A stretch of DNA of 64,000 nucleotides from Opitutales bacterium UBA2995 (GTDB lineage: Bacteria; Verrucomicrobiota; Verrucomicrobiia; Opitutales; UBA2995). Shown here one piece after another: positions 34,398 through 43,890 of this stretch (position 1 is its first letter; every line of letters begins with the position of its first letter). Under the pieces are notes generated by a model, which worked only from the letters and a program-made list of their open reading frames with translations, searched no databases and had not been told where the DNA came from. The stretch is taken from contig DDZZ01000033.1 in assembly GCA_002346535.1 (NCBI GenBank), positions 1 to 64,000 on the forward strand. Direction: 5' to 3'. The position numbers and the translations under genes are program-made.

Positions 34398-34895
34398 GTG
34401 GAAATTAGACTTAGCTACTCAAAGGATCTAAACCGCATCATAGAAATCTATAATCAGGCGATTGCAACTCGAGTTTCCACAGCGGATATACAACCAGTTT
34501 CTAAAGCTGATCGTAGGACCTGGTTTGACAATCATACTCCAAACAGCTACCCTATTTATGTGGCAGATCTGGAAGGTAAGATCGCGGGCTGGTGTAGTCT
34601 GAGTCCGTATCGGCCAGGTCGCATGGCAGTTCGTCACACGGCAGAAATTAGTTATTATATCGACAACCAGTTCAAAAGAATGGGGATAGCCACTCGCCTG
34701 ATTGAACATGCCATGCAGGACTGTACTCGGATTAACATAAAACATTTATTTGGGATTCTTTTGGAATCCAACGTACCCAGTGAAAAGCTGCTACTAAAAT
34801 TGGGATTTGAACGGTGGGGTCGAATGCCTGAAGTTGCGGAAATAGACGGAAAAAATTATAGCCACATTTATTTGGGTAAACGTGTCCAATCCTAA
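34398..34895 (+). CDS. GNAT acetyltransferase, phosphinothricin/Met-sulfoximine type
   Basis: 165 residues of the YncA/PAT group, which acetylate methionine sulfoximine, phosphinothricin or related amino acid analogues. N-terminal IYNQAIATRVSTAD and the following WFDNHTPNSYPIYVAD are the family opening. The CoA loop is FKRMGIATRLI (normally RGKGIG; here R/K-RMGIA). LLKLGFERWGRMPEVAEIDGK is the characteristic C-terminal element. The start is GTG at 34398, with no better downstream ATG. Stands alone, about 115 bases after the pseudogene. Confidence 0.82.
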   Translation: MEIRLSYSKDLNRIIEIYNQAIATRVSTADIQPVSKADRRTWFDNHTPNSYPIYVADLEGKIAGWCSLSPYRPGRMAVRHTAEISYYIDNQFKRMGIATRLIEHAMQDCTRINIKHLFGILLESNVPSEKLLLKLGFERWGRMPEVAEIDGKNYSHIYLGKRVQS

Positions 34896-34941
34896 ACCCT
34901 AGCACGTTGCAAAAAACAAACTTTGTGGACTCAAATCACCA

Positions 34942-35790
34942 ATGAGCTACTTCTCCAAAAAGCACCTTAAACGGCGGAATCAGTTTCGCGAATTGGGTGC
35001 CACAATGGCGGAGCAAGGGTATGTCATCCTCAACGGATTTTTTGATGCCAAGGATCTCAGTGCCTTCGATGCTGAATTAAAATACATACTGGCCAATCGA
35101 AACTCAAAGGCTGGAAATATGACGATTGATGTGCTCGATGGACCCTTGATGCAGCAAAGGTTACTTTTGCAACAGGCTCCGGAGGAGGCTTTGTTTGTTC
35201 CCTATAAAATCAATGACATGTACCTGGAATCTGAGGCTTGCCTCAACCTCAACCTCAACCATGAACTGCGAGCCTTGCTGAAGTCGCTCCTAGACGGCTT
35301 GCCTATGGTGGTGAATTCCTTGTCGTTCACGCAGGGAAGTCAGCAACCCCATCACTTTGATTACTATTACATGCCGCCCTTCGTGCAGGACAAAATGGTT
35401 GTCTCCAGCATCTGCCTGGAAAATCAAACCGAAGATTCTGGTCCGGTGTCCTACTACCCGGAAAGTCACAAGATCCCGCCCTATCGATTTTCCGACGGCG
35501 GTGTCGGAGTCATAGCCGACGAAATGGATCGTGCAAAAGCTTACACTCTGGCCGAAATTGAGAAGCGAGGATTGGTCGAAGAATCCTTCATAGGAAAAGC
35601 CGGCGATGTATTCCTATGGCACGGTTCCTTGTACCACCGGGGCAGGCCCATTTTAAATACTAGGGCTACACGTAAAACTTTAGTCACCCATTATTGGCGG
35701 TCTTGCGATGTAGCGAAAAAACACGTCGCCAAAACATCAAACGGCGGTCTCTACTTTACGCGAGAGCATGCGCCAGCAAATTCGCACTAG
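34942..35790 (+). CDS. Phytanoyl-CoA dioxygenase family protein (Fe/2OG)
   Basis: A non-haem iron, 2-oxoglutarate-dependent oxygenase. The facial triad is visible: H138 and D140 in QQPHHFDYYY, and the distal His H232 in LYHRGRPILN, with Arg nearby (TRATRK, 241-244) as the likely 2OG carboxylate ligand. At 282 residues it is normal for the PhyH family. The substrate cannot be told; bacterial relatives hydroxylate lipids, amino acids or small natural products. It has its own short leader and no obvious pathway neighbours. Confidence 0.82.
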   Translation: MSYFSKKHLKRRNQFRELGATMAEQGYVILNGFFDAKDLSAFDAELKYILANRNSKAGNMTIDVLDGPLMQQRLLLQQAPEEALFVPYKINDMYLESEACLNLNLNHELRALLKSLLDGLPMVVNSLSFTQGSQQPHHFDYYYMPPFVQDKMVVSSICLENQTEDSGPVSYYPESHKIPPYRFSDGGVGVIADEMDRAKAYTLAEIEKRGLVEESFIGKAGDVFLWHGSLYHRGRPILNTRATRKTLVTHYWRSCDVAKKHVAKTSNGGLYFTREHAPANSH

Positions 35791-36108
35791 TGGGTGACAA
35801 CTGCTCCCCTTGGTTGAGCCATAGTATCGAGAAGCTCTTCAAACCAAGTTTGCCCAATGTCAAAAGGCTTACCTCCTTTGATCCGATTGAAGGCAATGGC
35901 TTTGAGTATATCATTGTCTTTCTCGTCATGACCTGTCACCCCACCCTCGCCTCTCATGGCACAATCCACTGCAAGATCCGTGCATTGTTTGATGGGATGA
36001 ATTTAAGTAAGAAATCCATATTGCCTGGATGCCTTAATACTAATTAGGACATTATCGTAAATTCCGAGATATTTCTTTAAATTGAAAATTTTCTAATAAT
36101 TGTAATTC
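35791..36108. other. Intergenic region with a possible relic
   Basis: 318 bases between the dioxygenase and the amidohydrolase. A 60-codon minus-strand frame (35787-35969) has a protein-like stretch FNRIKGGKPFDIGQTWFEEL ending at the dioxygenase stop, but no recognisable family or ribosome site. It may be the tail of a lost gene. The right half is A/T-rich and probably holds the promoter of the next gene. Confidence 0.35.
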
Positions 36109-36975
36109 GTGAGCGAAATTTGGGACAGTCACGTACATCTCTTCAGTTCCGAAATGAGTGCACAGCCCGTTGCCTGGGCAGCAACCCACAACGAACCCAT
36201 TTGGAGCGCCTGTGTTGCCCCACCTGGACGACGGTCAATTCAAGGCTGGGCAGATGCTAATCATCTTCTGAGAGATATGGACAATGCCGGAATTGATCAT
36301 GTAGTACTTTTAGGTTGGTATTGGGAAAACCAGGCAACATGTTCTCTGCAAAATCGATTGTATGCGACGTTGATTAAGGCTCACCCAGACCGGCTGATGG
36401 CCTTCGCTGGAATCCGTGCTTCCGAACCATTTGAGGAAGAGTTGGACTGGTGTCGTGACAACGGCTTTGTTGGCCTGGGAGAAATCCACCCCCAGGCACA
36501 AGGATTTCACCTCAAGGATGATTGCTGGCAGTCCGTTCTAAAAAAAATATCCGATTGGGACTGGCTCATAAATCTGCACGTGACGGACCCAGACTCAAAG
36601 CCCCATCCGGGTAAAGTTGAAACTCCTCTGATGGACTACTTTGAAATGGCCGGAAAATGGCCGGAGCAAATTTTTATTCTGGCCCACCTTGGAGCATGCT
36701 TACCCCTCAAAGGCCATGTGAATCCTGCCAATGTTTATTACGATTGCGCTGCGGTTCCATTACTCTATCCAGCAAAAGCTATCAAAGGCATGGTGGACGC
36801 GGTGGGGCGTGATCGCATTCTGTGGGGAACTGACTATCCGTTATTTACCTTCCCAAGAACGCAAAAGAAACCCAGCTTTGTTGAGAACCTCAAATTCTTG
36901 AACCAATCCGGATTAGCTGAAAATGAATTGAGGAAAGTCCTCACTTCCAATGCCAAGGAAATCTTTCATCGCTGA
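36109..36975 (+). CDS. Amidohydrolase 2 family metal-dependent hydrolase
   Basis: 288-residue TIM-barrel hydrolase of the amidohydrolase-related (PF04909-type) family. The metal-binding HxH is in IWDSHVHLFSS, a further His lies in FILAHLGACLPL, and the late Asp is in ILWGTDYPLFTF. Family members act on lactones, decarboxylate aromatic acids or hydrolyse amides, so the substrate is open. The start is GTG at 36109; the N-terminal residues before the HxH are short, as in other members. Its 3' end overlaps the next gene by 26 bases if that gene starts at its first ATG. Confidence 0.85.
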   Translation: MSEIWDSHVHLFSSEMSAQPVAWAATHNEPIWSACVAPPGRRSIQGWADANHLLRDMDNAGIDHVVLLGWYWENQATCSLQNRLYATLIKAHPDRLMAFAGIRASEPFEEELDWCRDNGFVGLGEIHPQAQGFHLKDDCWQSVLKKISDWDWLINLHVTDPDSKPHPGKVETPLMDYFEMAGKWPEQIFILAHLGACLPLKGHVNPANVYYDCAAVPLLYPAKAIKGMVDAVGRDRILWGTDYPLFTFPRTQKKPSFVENLKFLNQSGLAENELRKVLTSNAKEIFHR

Positions 36976-37885
36976 AATAATTCCAGAAACGCCTATGGAA
37001 TTGGACGGCAGATCGGTCATTGGATTGTACTCAACCGCTCGCAAGGCCCATGAGGCCGGTTTAGCCGTGCTGTCCGCTGGAAGCCCGTATTGGGTTTTTC
37101 CGTTCGAAGACAACTACGCCTTGACGGTTTCCAATTCACAAGCAGCTCAATTAGCAGAAGAAGTTCGAATCTATCGCAGCAAAAATCATTTTTGGCCCCC
37201 AGTACCTGTTTCACTACCGGAAAAAAAGATCAGCTTAATTCCAACGGTTGCTTTCGCAACGATGCTGGTAGCAGTTTTTGTCTTTCAGGGATATTTTCCA
37301 AAACTGGACGACTTGGGGATGACAAGCAGTGTAGCGTTCCTGGAAGAAAACGCCTGGTGGCGATTGTTTACTTCGATGACCTTGCACAAGGACATCGGTC
37401 ACCTGGTTGGTAACCTATTTGGCATCAGTCTCTTCGGTTATTTTGCATCTCGTTACCTAGGCAACGGCCTCGGGTGGTCAAATTCAGTCGCTTGCGCTGC
37501 CCTGGCAAATTTGACAAACGTTTTATTGCACACAAATACAATCTACTTGTCGCTCGGTGCTTCCACAGCGGTTTTTTCGGCACTTGGCTTGGTTACGGGT
37601 TTCCCCGTTGGAAGTTATTTCCGAACCGGACGACCCATAACAAACCGACAATGGGTCATTCCGTTTGCTGGAGGTTTGATGCTACTTGGCTGGATGGGAA
37701 GTGGCACTTACCCGACGGATGTAGCCGCTCACCTGTGGGGATTCATATACGGTCTATTTTCCGCGATCCTTCTGGCTAAAATGAAAATTCATGCATGGGT
37801 GTCAAAGAAAGGACAGTTAATACTTTTGGGGATTACCTGGCTGATCCTGGGTGTCACCTGGTTCCTTGCCGTAAACGCAACATGA
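36950..37885 (+). CDS. Rhomboid-family intramembrane serine protease
   Basis: A 311-residue inner-membrane protease. A soluble N-terminal domain of about 90 residues is followed by six to seven hydrophobic helices. Catalytic Ser is S205 in GASTAVFSALG and catalytic His is H261 in AAHLWGFIYG. H151 and N155 in HLVGN line the oxyanion site. Both catalytic residues are present, so it should be active. The first ATG (36950) overlaps the amidohydrolase; ATG 36995 (MELDGRS) is an equally good start and removes the overlap. Natural substrates are unknown. Confidence 0.9.
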   Translation: MPRKSFIAEIIPETPMELDGRSVIGLYSTARKAHEAGLAVLSAGSPYWVFPFEDNYALTVSNSQAAQLAEEVRIYRSKNHFWPPVPVSLPEKKISLIPTVAFATMLVAVFVFQGYFPKLDDLGMTSSVAFLEENAWWRLFTSMTLHKDIGHLVGNLFGISLFGYFASRYLGNGLGWSNSVACAALANLTNVLLHTNTIYLSLGASTAVFSALGLVTGFPVGSYFRTGRPITNRQWVIPFAGGLMLLGWMGSGTYPTDVAAHLWGFIYGLFSAILLAKMKIHAWVSKKGQLILLGITWLILGVTWFLAVNAT

Positions 37886-37900
37886 ACAATCAAGCGTTTG

Positions 37901-38926
37901 CTACTTACGCATGGCTCGCGCCAATCGTTTTTGGGAATTAAGAAATTCCTTATCCTCGGGATTTAGCTCCAAAGCAGTTGCATAGGCATCCATTGCATCC
38001 TTTTCCTCGTTCAAATGCTCCAGAATCTGTCCCAGCCTCCAATGAGCATGGGCAATTGACGGACCCTTTTCAGGCCTGGCAATGATATAGGACCTCAAAG
38101 ACAATTCACCCTTATCCAAAGCTCTTCCTGTGAGAGCTGCGTATTTGCCAAACTGATACTGGGCTGTAGGGTAGTCACCAAAATCATTTTCAAATCTGGA
38201 ATAGCGGCTCTCCCAGCCTTCAAATTTTTTCGCACTCAGGAGAAAGGTAAATAGAAAGACCCAGTGGTCAGGATTGCCACTTTCTTCCTCGATCAGGTCC
38301 TCCGCAACTTTGATAGCCAGGTCCGTTTTTTTCTTCCGCCGGTACATATCCGCCAAAGCATAAGATCCTTCCACCAGTTTCAAAGATCGTGCCCTTTCCC
38401 CGAGGGCAACAGCGTCGTCCCAACTTCCGCCCATAAAGCCTGGGGCCTGTTCGTAATACATCATCAACGCGAAATTGGCATCGAAGTGGTCGGGGTCGAT
38501 TTTTAGCGAATCTTCAAAGGCGCGACGAATTTTTCCCGCCAGTCGGGCTTGTGTGAAAATACTCGCATCCATGGCCCAGGCACCCAAGGCCTGTCCCAAA
38601 CCAAAATAAGTATCTGAAGTTTCATGTCCAAGATCCAAGGCCTGATAATAATGATCGGAAGCTTGCTTGGGTCTCATAAGCATAAACGCAGCCTTACCTT
38701 TCCAGTAATGCAGCTGACCTTCATCGGACAAGGCCCCATCCAACCCTTCCAATTGGAGATAAGCAGCTTCATAATCTCCCTCTTTGTAATTGGCGACAGC
38801 CAGCTCTAACTCAGGCAAAACATTCTCCGCCGCCATGACACTGAAAACGCAAATCAGTGAAAAAATACCAGCCAATTGCAATCCAGTTGCTATTATATTT
38901 ACGAATAGATGAAGATATCGTTTCAT
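37901..38926 (-). CDS. Exported TPR-repeat protein
   Basis: 341 residues. A signal-like N-terminus (MKRYLHLFVN then a hydrophobic stretch to about VMAAE) is followed by repeated 34-residue helix pairs: NYKEGDYEAAYLQLEGL, YWKGKAAFMLMRPKQASDHY, LKIDPDHFDANFALMMYYEQ and DAMDAYATALELNPEDKEF near the end. These are tetratricopeptide repeats, a protein-interaction scaffold, probably in the periplasm. I start at MKRYL; the frame extends 67 codons further up without matching features. It converges on the rhomboid gene with 15 bases between stops. Confidence 0.8.
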   Translation of the reverse strand: MKRYLHLFVNIIATGLQLAGIFSLICVFSVMAAENVLPELELAVANYKEGDYEAAYLQLEGLDGALSDEGQLHYWKGKAAFMLMRPKQASDHYYQALDLGHETSDTYFGLGQALGAWAMDASIFTQARLAGKIRRAFEDSLKIDPDHFDANFALMMYYEQAPGFMGGSWDDAVALGERARSLKLVEGSYALADMYRRKKKTDLAIKVAEDLIEEESGNPDHWVFLFTFLLSAKKFEGWESRYSRFENDFGDYPTAQYQFGKYAALTGRALDKGELSLRSYIIARPEKGPSIAHAHWRLGQILEHLNEEKDAMDAYATALELNPEDKEFLNSQKRLARAMRK

Positions 38927-39336
38927 CTCAATTGAGTCATGCCCCGGGTTGGACTTGGGACAAGGTAAAATCATTCTGAAAATGCTGATTGTGCTTTTCT
39001 TAGTCGGAAATCCGAACTTTTTATAGAGATTCACAAAACAAAAGATGAATACCGTGCTCCCACTGTTTTGTAAATATGCCAGTAAAAAGGTAGCGGTATT
39101 TATTAGTAAGAATACGCCACTACCCAAAGAGGGCGGAACGGTACTCTAAATTTACCACAGCTTGGAGCTCACGGTGCCGCCTTTCCCGGTCCGCAAATTA
39201 GAGGAAACTCTAAACGCTTTATTTATCCTTTTTTATTGGATGAGCAGAAAAGCGACGACCCAATGGTAATCACTTGCTTTTGAAACATGCAGCGGTTTTA
39301 TCTTCCATCTTTGTGTCTCTACGATAACCGCTTTAT
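38927..39336. other. Divergent leader between the TPR gene and sucC
   Basis: About 410 bases with no gene. The divergent layout requires at least two promoters. A weak TTGCTT...TTTATC pair (17-base spacing) sits about 60 bases before sucC, too poor to call. The left half is an open extension of the TPR frame that I read as non-coding. Confidence 0.5.
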
Positions 39337-40533
39337 ATGAACATTCACGAGTACCAGGCAAAGGAGTTGTTTGCCGAATACGGCGTTCCCGTTTCCAAGG
39401 GAGTAGCCGTGCAATCTGAAGACGCTTTTAACGAAGCCTTGAACCAATTCCCCGAAGGTGGGACCATAGTCGTCAAATCCCAAATTCATGCAGGGGGCCG
39501 CGGCAAAGGCACTTTTGTAGATGGATTCCAAGGAGGAGTCAAATTAGCCAGTACCAAGGATGAGGCTCGCGACTTTGCATCCAAGATGCTAAACAATACG
39601 CTGGTCACACACCAAACTGGTCCGGCCGGCCGAAAAGTCCAAACCATTTACTTTACGGAGGCTGAGTCGATCGACCACGAGTATTACCTGGCCATCCTCA
39701 TGGATCGGGAAACTTCCCAACCCGTGATCATTGCTTCCACAGAGGGCGGCGTAGATATCGAAGAAGTTGCGGCAAATACGCCCGAAAAAATCACCAAAGT
39801 TTATGTGGATTCCGCATTGGGATTACAGCCATACCAATTGCGTGCAATAGGCTTTGGTCTAAGATTGTCACGATCGACATTCAAGGAAATGACTCAAGCC
39901 CTTCAAGGACTGTATAATCTGTTTTGGGAAAAAGACGCATCAATGGTGGAGGTCAATCCGTTGATTGTTACCGAAGACGGAAAAGTCATAGCATTGGATG
40001 CCAAGGTCGGATTCGACGACAACGCGCTTTTTAGGCATTCAGACATTGTCGAGCTTCGCGACCTCAATGAAGAAGATGAGAAAGAAATCGAAGCATCCAA
40101 ATTTAGCCTCAATTACATAGCCTTGGATGGCAACATTGCCTGCCTGGTTAACGGGGCTGGTCTGGCAATGTCCACTATGGACATCATTAAGCACTTTGGC
40201 GGAGAACCGGCCAACTTCCTGGACGTCGGAGGAGGAGCCAATGCCGACCAGGTTACCGCAGCATTTAAAATCATTTTAAGCGATTCGAATGTTCAGGGCA
40301 TCCTGGTAAATATCTTCGGAGGAATCATGAAATGCGACATCATCGCTGAAGGAATTATTGAGGCCGCAAAGAATGTGAAAATTACAGTGCCGCTGGTTAT
40401 TAGGTTGGAAGGCACCAATGTGGAGATCGGCAAAAAACTGCTCGACGAAAGCGGACTTGATCTTGTATCAGCCGATTCCCTGGCGGATGCTGCTGAAAAA
40501 ATCGTGAACCTCGTTAAGGAAAAACAAGCATGA
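39337..40533 (+). CDS. sucC: Succinyl-CoA synthetase beta subunit SucC
   Basis: ADP/GDP-forming ligase subunit of the TCA cycle; binds nucleotide through an ATP-grasp domain and contributes to succinate binding. MNIHEYQAKELFAEYGVPVSKG is the family N-terminus, VVKSQIHAGGRGKG the ATP-grasp loop, and EVNPLIVTEDGKVIALDAKV the metal-binding segment. The CoA-ligase-type C-terminal domain has NIFGGIMKCDIIAEGII. 398 residues, normal. Stop overlaps the sucD start by four bases. Confidence 0.96.
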   Translation: MNIHEYQAKELFAEYGVPVSKGVAVQSEDAFNEALNQFPEGGTIVVKSQIHAGGRGKGTFVDGFQGGVKLASTKDEARDFASKMLNNTLVTHQTGPAGRKVQTIYFTEAESIDHEYYLAILMDRETSQPVIIASTEGGVDIEEVAANTPEKITKVYVDSALGLQPYQLRAIGFGLRLSRSTFKEMTQALQGLYNLFWEKDASMVEVNPLIVTEDGKVIALDAKVGFDDNALFRHSDIVELRDLNEEDEKEIEASKFSLNYIALDGNIACLVNGAGLAMSTMDIIKHFGGEPANFLDVGGGANADQVTAAFKIILSDSNVQGILVNIFGGIMKCDIIAEGIIEAAKNVKITVPLVIRLEGTNVEIGKKLLDESGLDLVSADSLADAAEKIVNLVKEKQA

Positions 40534-41405
40534 GCGTATTGGTTGACAAAGACACACGGCTCCTAGTTCAAGGAATCACCGGAAAGTTCGGCGGTTTTCA
40601 CGCAGGTCTTTCCATGGAATATGGCACCAACGTCGCTGCAGGCGTAACACCTAGAAAAGGCGGCCAGATTTGGGAAGACAAGGTGCCGGTGTTTAATACG
40701 GTGAAAGAAGCCGTAGCAAACGAAGGCATTAACGCTACTGCCATTTTCGTTCCCCCACCCTTTGCAGCCGACTCCATACTGGAAGCAATCGATGCCAAGG
40801 TGCCTTTAATTGTGGCAATTACCGAAGGCATCCCAGTCCGAGATATGACCGAGGTAAAAACGGCACTGAAGAACAGTTCCTGTCGATTAGTTGGACCAAA
40901 CTGTCCTGGGATTATCACACCGGAGGAATGCAGAATCGGGATTATGCCGGGTTACATCCACATGCCGGGCCGAGTCGGTGTCATCTCCCGATCAGGAACT
41001 CTTACCTATGAAGCAGTTTGGCAATTAACCGTTCGTGGCCATGGCCAATCCACCTGCATTGGAATCGGTGGCGATCCCATCAATGGTACCAGCCATACTG
41101 ATGCAGTAAAACTCTTCAATGAAGATCCAGATACCGATGCCATCATCATGATCGGAGAAATCGGCGGATCGGCGGAGGAAGAAGCGGCGGCATATATCAT
41201 GAAAAACGTCAAAAAACCGGTAGCCGCATTCATCGCCGGAACAACAGCTCCTCCGGGACGCCGTATGGGACATGCCGGTGCGATAGTTTCTGGCAGCAGC
41301 GGATCTGCCAAGGGTAAGATCGCCGCTTTGAAAGAGGCTGGGATCGCAGTGGCGGAAACGCCCTCCGAAATGGTGGACGCCCTGCTGACCATTTACAATC
41401 CGTAA
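40530..41405 (+). CDS. sucD: Succinyl-CoA synthetase alpha subunit SucD
   Basis: CoA-binding subunit that carries the phospho-histidine. GITGKFGGFHAG is the CoA-binding loop, GPNCPGIITPEECRIGIMPG a conserved central block, GIGGDPINGTSHTDA follows, and RMGHAGAIVSGSSG contains the His that is phosphorylated. 291 residues. With sucC it forms a two-gene operon; the next gene is convergent. Confidence 0.96.
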   Translation: MSVLVDKDTRLLVQGITGKFGGFHAGLSMEYGTNVAAGVTPRKGGQIWEDKVPVFNTVKEAVANEGINATAIFVPPPFAADSILEAIDAKVPLIVAITEGIPVRDMTEVKTALKNSSCRLVGPNCPGIITPEECRIGIMPGYIHMPGRVGVISRSGTLTYEAVWQLTVRGHGQSTCIGIGGDPINGTSHTDAVKLFNEDPDTDAIIMIGEIGGSAEEEAAAYIMKNVKKPVAAFIAGTTAPPGRRMGHAGAIVSGSSGSAKGKIAALKEAGIAVAETPSEMVDALLTIYNP

Positions 41406-41601
41406 CGGCGTTCCAATTTTGTTATTGGATTTGGATTTCAATAACTTGAGCTGATTTTTGGCGGAATTAAGATGCCGAGCTTCCTAACTAAAAGCTGAGG
41501 GCGCGCACTTCTCTGTGTAACTAAGAAGTTAAGACAGAAAATCACCCCCGCCTAATTGTGTTTTTATTAGTTGGCACACGTCCAGTCCAAAGCCAGATCA
41601 A

Positions 41602-41997
41602 TTAGACCTTGGGCAAATCGTCGATCTCAAGAATCTCGACCTCGTATCCGTCAGGATCCGTGACGAAGGCCATTTTCCTACCTTGTAGAAAAGTTTGACG
41701 CCAATCGTCGGGCCAAACCTCAACCCCTTTCTTTTCCAGTTCGTGGCAAAAGCCGATAATGTCGGAAACTCCGATGCAGGTATGCATGAGGTCTTCTGGA
41801 ACGTTGACCTCGTAATCGGGTGAATAACAAAGCTCAAGAAAATGTTCATTTCCTTCCAGTTCGAGGAAGGCCAGCTCATTCCCCGCAGGTGACTTTTCAG
41901 TCCGTCTTGTGCAAACAAATCCCAGATTGTCACAATACCAGTTTACCGTCTTGTCGAGGTCGCGAACGCGAACGCGCGTATGCATAAATTTAATCAT
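41602..41997 (-). CDS. Glyoxalase I-type lactoylglutathione lyase
   Basis: 131-residue vicinal-oxygen-chelate protein. Two beta-alpha-beta units: HTRVRVRDLDKTVNWYCDNL, with LAFLELEGNEHFLELCYS, then MHTCIGVSDIIGFCHELE and VTDPDGYEVEILEID. The four metal ligands of glyoxalase I (His/Glu, His/Glu) have counterparts at H6, E55-57 region, H71 and E122 region. It most likely detoxifies methylglyoxal, but with no glutathione genes in view the thiol cofactor is uncertain. Stands alone. Confidence 0.82.
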   Translation of the reverse strand: MIKFMHTRVRVRDLDKTVNWYCDNLGFVCTRRTEKSPAGNELAFLELEGNEHFLELCYSPDYEVNVPEDLMHTCIGVSDIIGFCHELEKKGVEVWPDDWRQTFLQGRKMAFVTDPDGYEVEILEIDDLPKV

Positions 41998-42067
41998 AAA
42001 CTTTTAATGGCCACTTATTGTAATCAGGCCAAGGTCAAACTAGTTTGACCTGACTAAATCTACAATC

Positions 42068-42364
42068 ATGCTAACTCCATTTATACCTATGAGATTCGCG
42101 ATCCAAAAACTCAGTTTCTGCCTTCTATTCGGAGGGCTGGTTGTTTGGCTCATTGGAGGAGCGAAAAAAGGATTTTACGTTTCAACAGAAGAAAGACCCC
42201 AATCGGATCCAGTTACGGAAATAGAATATACAGAAACTCATTCTAAATTTCTACCAGGAATAGAAAGCCTGGCCATCGGAGTCCTTTTGGGTGGATCTTT
42301 TTACTTCGGTTCTTTTCTGTTCTCGAAAGCTTCTCAAAATAGTCACACTCACGCTCATGAATAA
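42068..42364 (+). CDS. Small two-helix membrane protein
   Basis: 98 residues with hydrophobic stretches at about 12-30 and 66-88, joined by a polar loop with an acidic segment, and a short His-rich tail (NSHTHAHE) that could bind a metal. No family recognised. The last eight bases overlap the yceI-like gene, so the two are cotranscribed and probably related in role. A second ATG (MRFAIQ) seven codons in is a possible start. Confidence 0.55.
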   Translation: MLTPFIPMRFAIQKLSFCLLFGGLVVWLIGGAKKGFYVSTEERPQSDPVTEIEYTETHSKFLPGIESLAIGVLLGGSFYFGSFLFSKASQNSHTHAHE

Positions 42365-42971
42365 ATTTCCATTTACCCTAGTTTTGAGTGCGCTGACCTG
42401 CCAATTATCAGCAACGCCTATTTCTTTCGATTTTGCTGATCCTAAGGGAGTAAATACCATCAATTTCAATCTCGACGCTCCTTTAGAGTCCATAAATGGA
42501 AATGCCAAAGGCGTGTCAGGGAGGGTTCAATTTGATCCCCAGGAACCGGAAGTAACAAAAGGAACCATCGATCTGGACGTATCTACCCTTCACGTTGCAA
42601 ATCCGAGGATGAAAGGCCACATGCTTGGTAAACAATGGATGGATGTGGAAAATCATCCTGATATACAATTTAATGTGAGTAGCCTCAGGAACGTGGAAAA
42701 AACTGCGAATATTACCACAGCTGAATTGGTGGGTGATCTGACCATCAAAGGAGTGACCCGGGAAGTATCCGCCCAAATCACATTGACCTACTTGAAGGGT
42801 AAACTCAAAGCACGGATAGGCCCGAGAGGAGCAGAAGGCGACTTACTGGTTCTGCGCACCAAATTTTCAGTATCGCGATCCGATTTTGGCATCAACGCCG
42901 GCCAAAATGAAGAAAGAGTATCCGACGAAATTGAAATTTCCCTCAGCATAGCCGGACAAGCCCCCTATTAA
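42357..42971 (+). CDS. YceI-like periplasmic lipid-binding protein
   Basis: 204 residues with a signal peptide (MNKFPFTLVLSALTCQLSA). The mature part has the YceI beta-barrel pattern: NFNLDAPLESINGNAKGVSG, VANPRMKGHMLGKQWMDVE and HPDIQFNVSSL, ending with FSVSRSDFGINAG. YceI proteins bind polyisoprenoid or amphiphilic lipids in a lipocalin-like pocket. The start is the ATG at 42357, inside the end of the preceding gene; the longer frame has no signal peptide. Function in this organism is unknown. Confidence 0.85.
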   Translation: MNKFPFTLVLSALTCQLSATPISFDFADPKGVNTINFNLDAPLESINGNAKGVSGRVQFDPQEPEVTKGTIDLDVSTLHVANPRMKGHMLGKQWMDVENHPDIQFNVSSLRNVEKTANITTAELVGDLTIKGVTREVSAQITLTYLKGKLKARIGPRGAEGDLLVLRTKFSVSRSDFGINAGQNEERVSDEIEISLSIAGQAPY

Positions 42972-43130
42972 TTTTTGAATTTAGCTAACTTTGAAAAGCT
43001 CGGGAAATCCGGGTTTTTATGAGGTATTTTTGCAATAGAGGATTAACTGGGAAAAAACTCGATTGAGGCTTTTGGGGGACAGATCAATTTTGCGACCATT
43101 CCACACTTAATACGAAAAGGAAGATAATCA

Positions 43131-43815
43131 AAGATAACCAAGTAGTGGAACTTCAAATACAAGTAATCCGTCAAAAAAGGAAACTGAGTATTCCCAGCGG
43201 AGCAAACTGAAACAATACCAGCATTCCCAGAAAAACTCGCAAATCAGACCCGATTCTGTCTCAGCAATCACATCACCGAAGTCCAATTCTCGGTAAGTTT
43301 GATCACCCTCCTCCGGATTTGAACTTTCTCTACGCCAATGAGTTGCCTGATTGACCTGTTCACGATCATGTCCGGTAAAAGCTAAACACCCGCCGGACCG
43401 GAGCACGCGGTAGATTTCTTTAGCAGCCCTCTAACCGGTCGTCCTTGCGAGGAATCATGAATAATCCGTTGAAACCGAATTTCACACCATCAAATAAACG
43501 ATCCTCCCAGAAAAGATTTCGGGCGTCGGCATGGTGGAAATGTACTCGGGAAATACTATTTAGTAAAATACGTCCGGAAACTTCGGGTAAGGGGTGCGAA
43601 CAATAGGCTGCATCTATGTTTTGAAAACCCAGCTTTTCAAAACCGAATGCGATACGGCCTGCACCACAGCTCAGATCGAGTATCCAGCCGGTTTTAGAGA
43701 AGATCTTTTCAGATTTCCAAAGTCCGATTTGCGATCCAATTCTGAGATAATGGTCAGCTACTTGGTCACTATTGAAATTGGGAGCGGCAATTTCACTTAC
43801 AGCATCGTTAGACAT
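43131..43815 (-). pseudogene. Frameshifted class I AdoMet methyltransferase
   Basis: From ATG at 43815 the frame reads through the AdoMet-binding core, GWILDLSCGAGRIAFGFEKL (motif I), then HFHHADARNLFWED and FDGVKFGFNGLFMIPRK, and hits TAA at 43420. A frame change at about 43430 restores RAAKEIYRVLRSGGCLAFTG, the next expected element of type 11 methyltransferases, and then about 70 residues of less clear sequence. One indel near 43430 explains the break, and the tail may be shifted again. The gene lies against rplU, whose promoter must be in or near its 5' end. Confidence 0.65.
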
Positions 43816-43873
43816 TCAAGAAGAAAGACACTTATGCTCAACAAATTTAACAGAAAAATTCTTGATTTTTTTT

Positions 43874-43881
43874 GAAGGAAG
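43874..43881 (+). promoter_or_regulatory. Ribosome binding site of rplU
   Basis: GAAGGAAG ends nine bases before the ATG at 43891. It decides for this start over the internal ATG five codons later, which has no such site. Confidence 0.65.
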
Positions 43882-43890
43882 TAGACTCTT

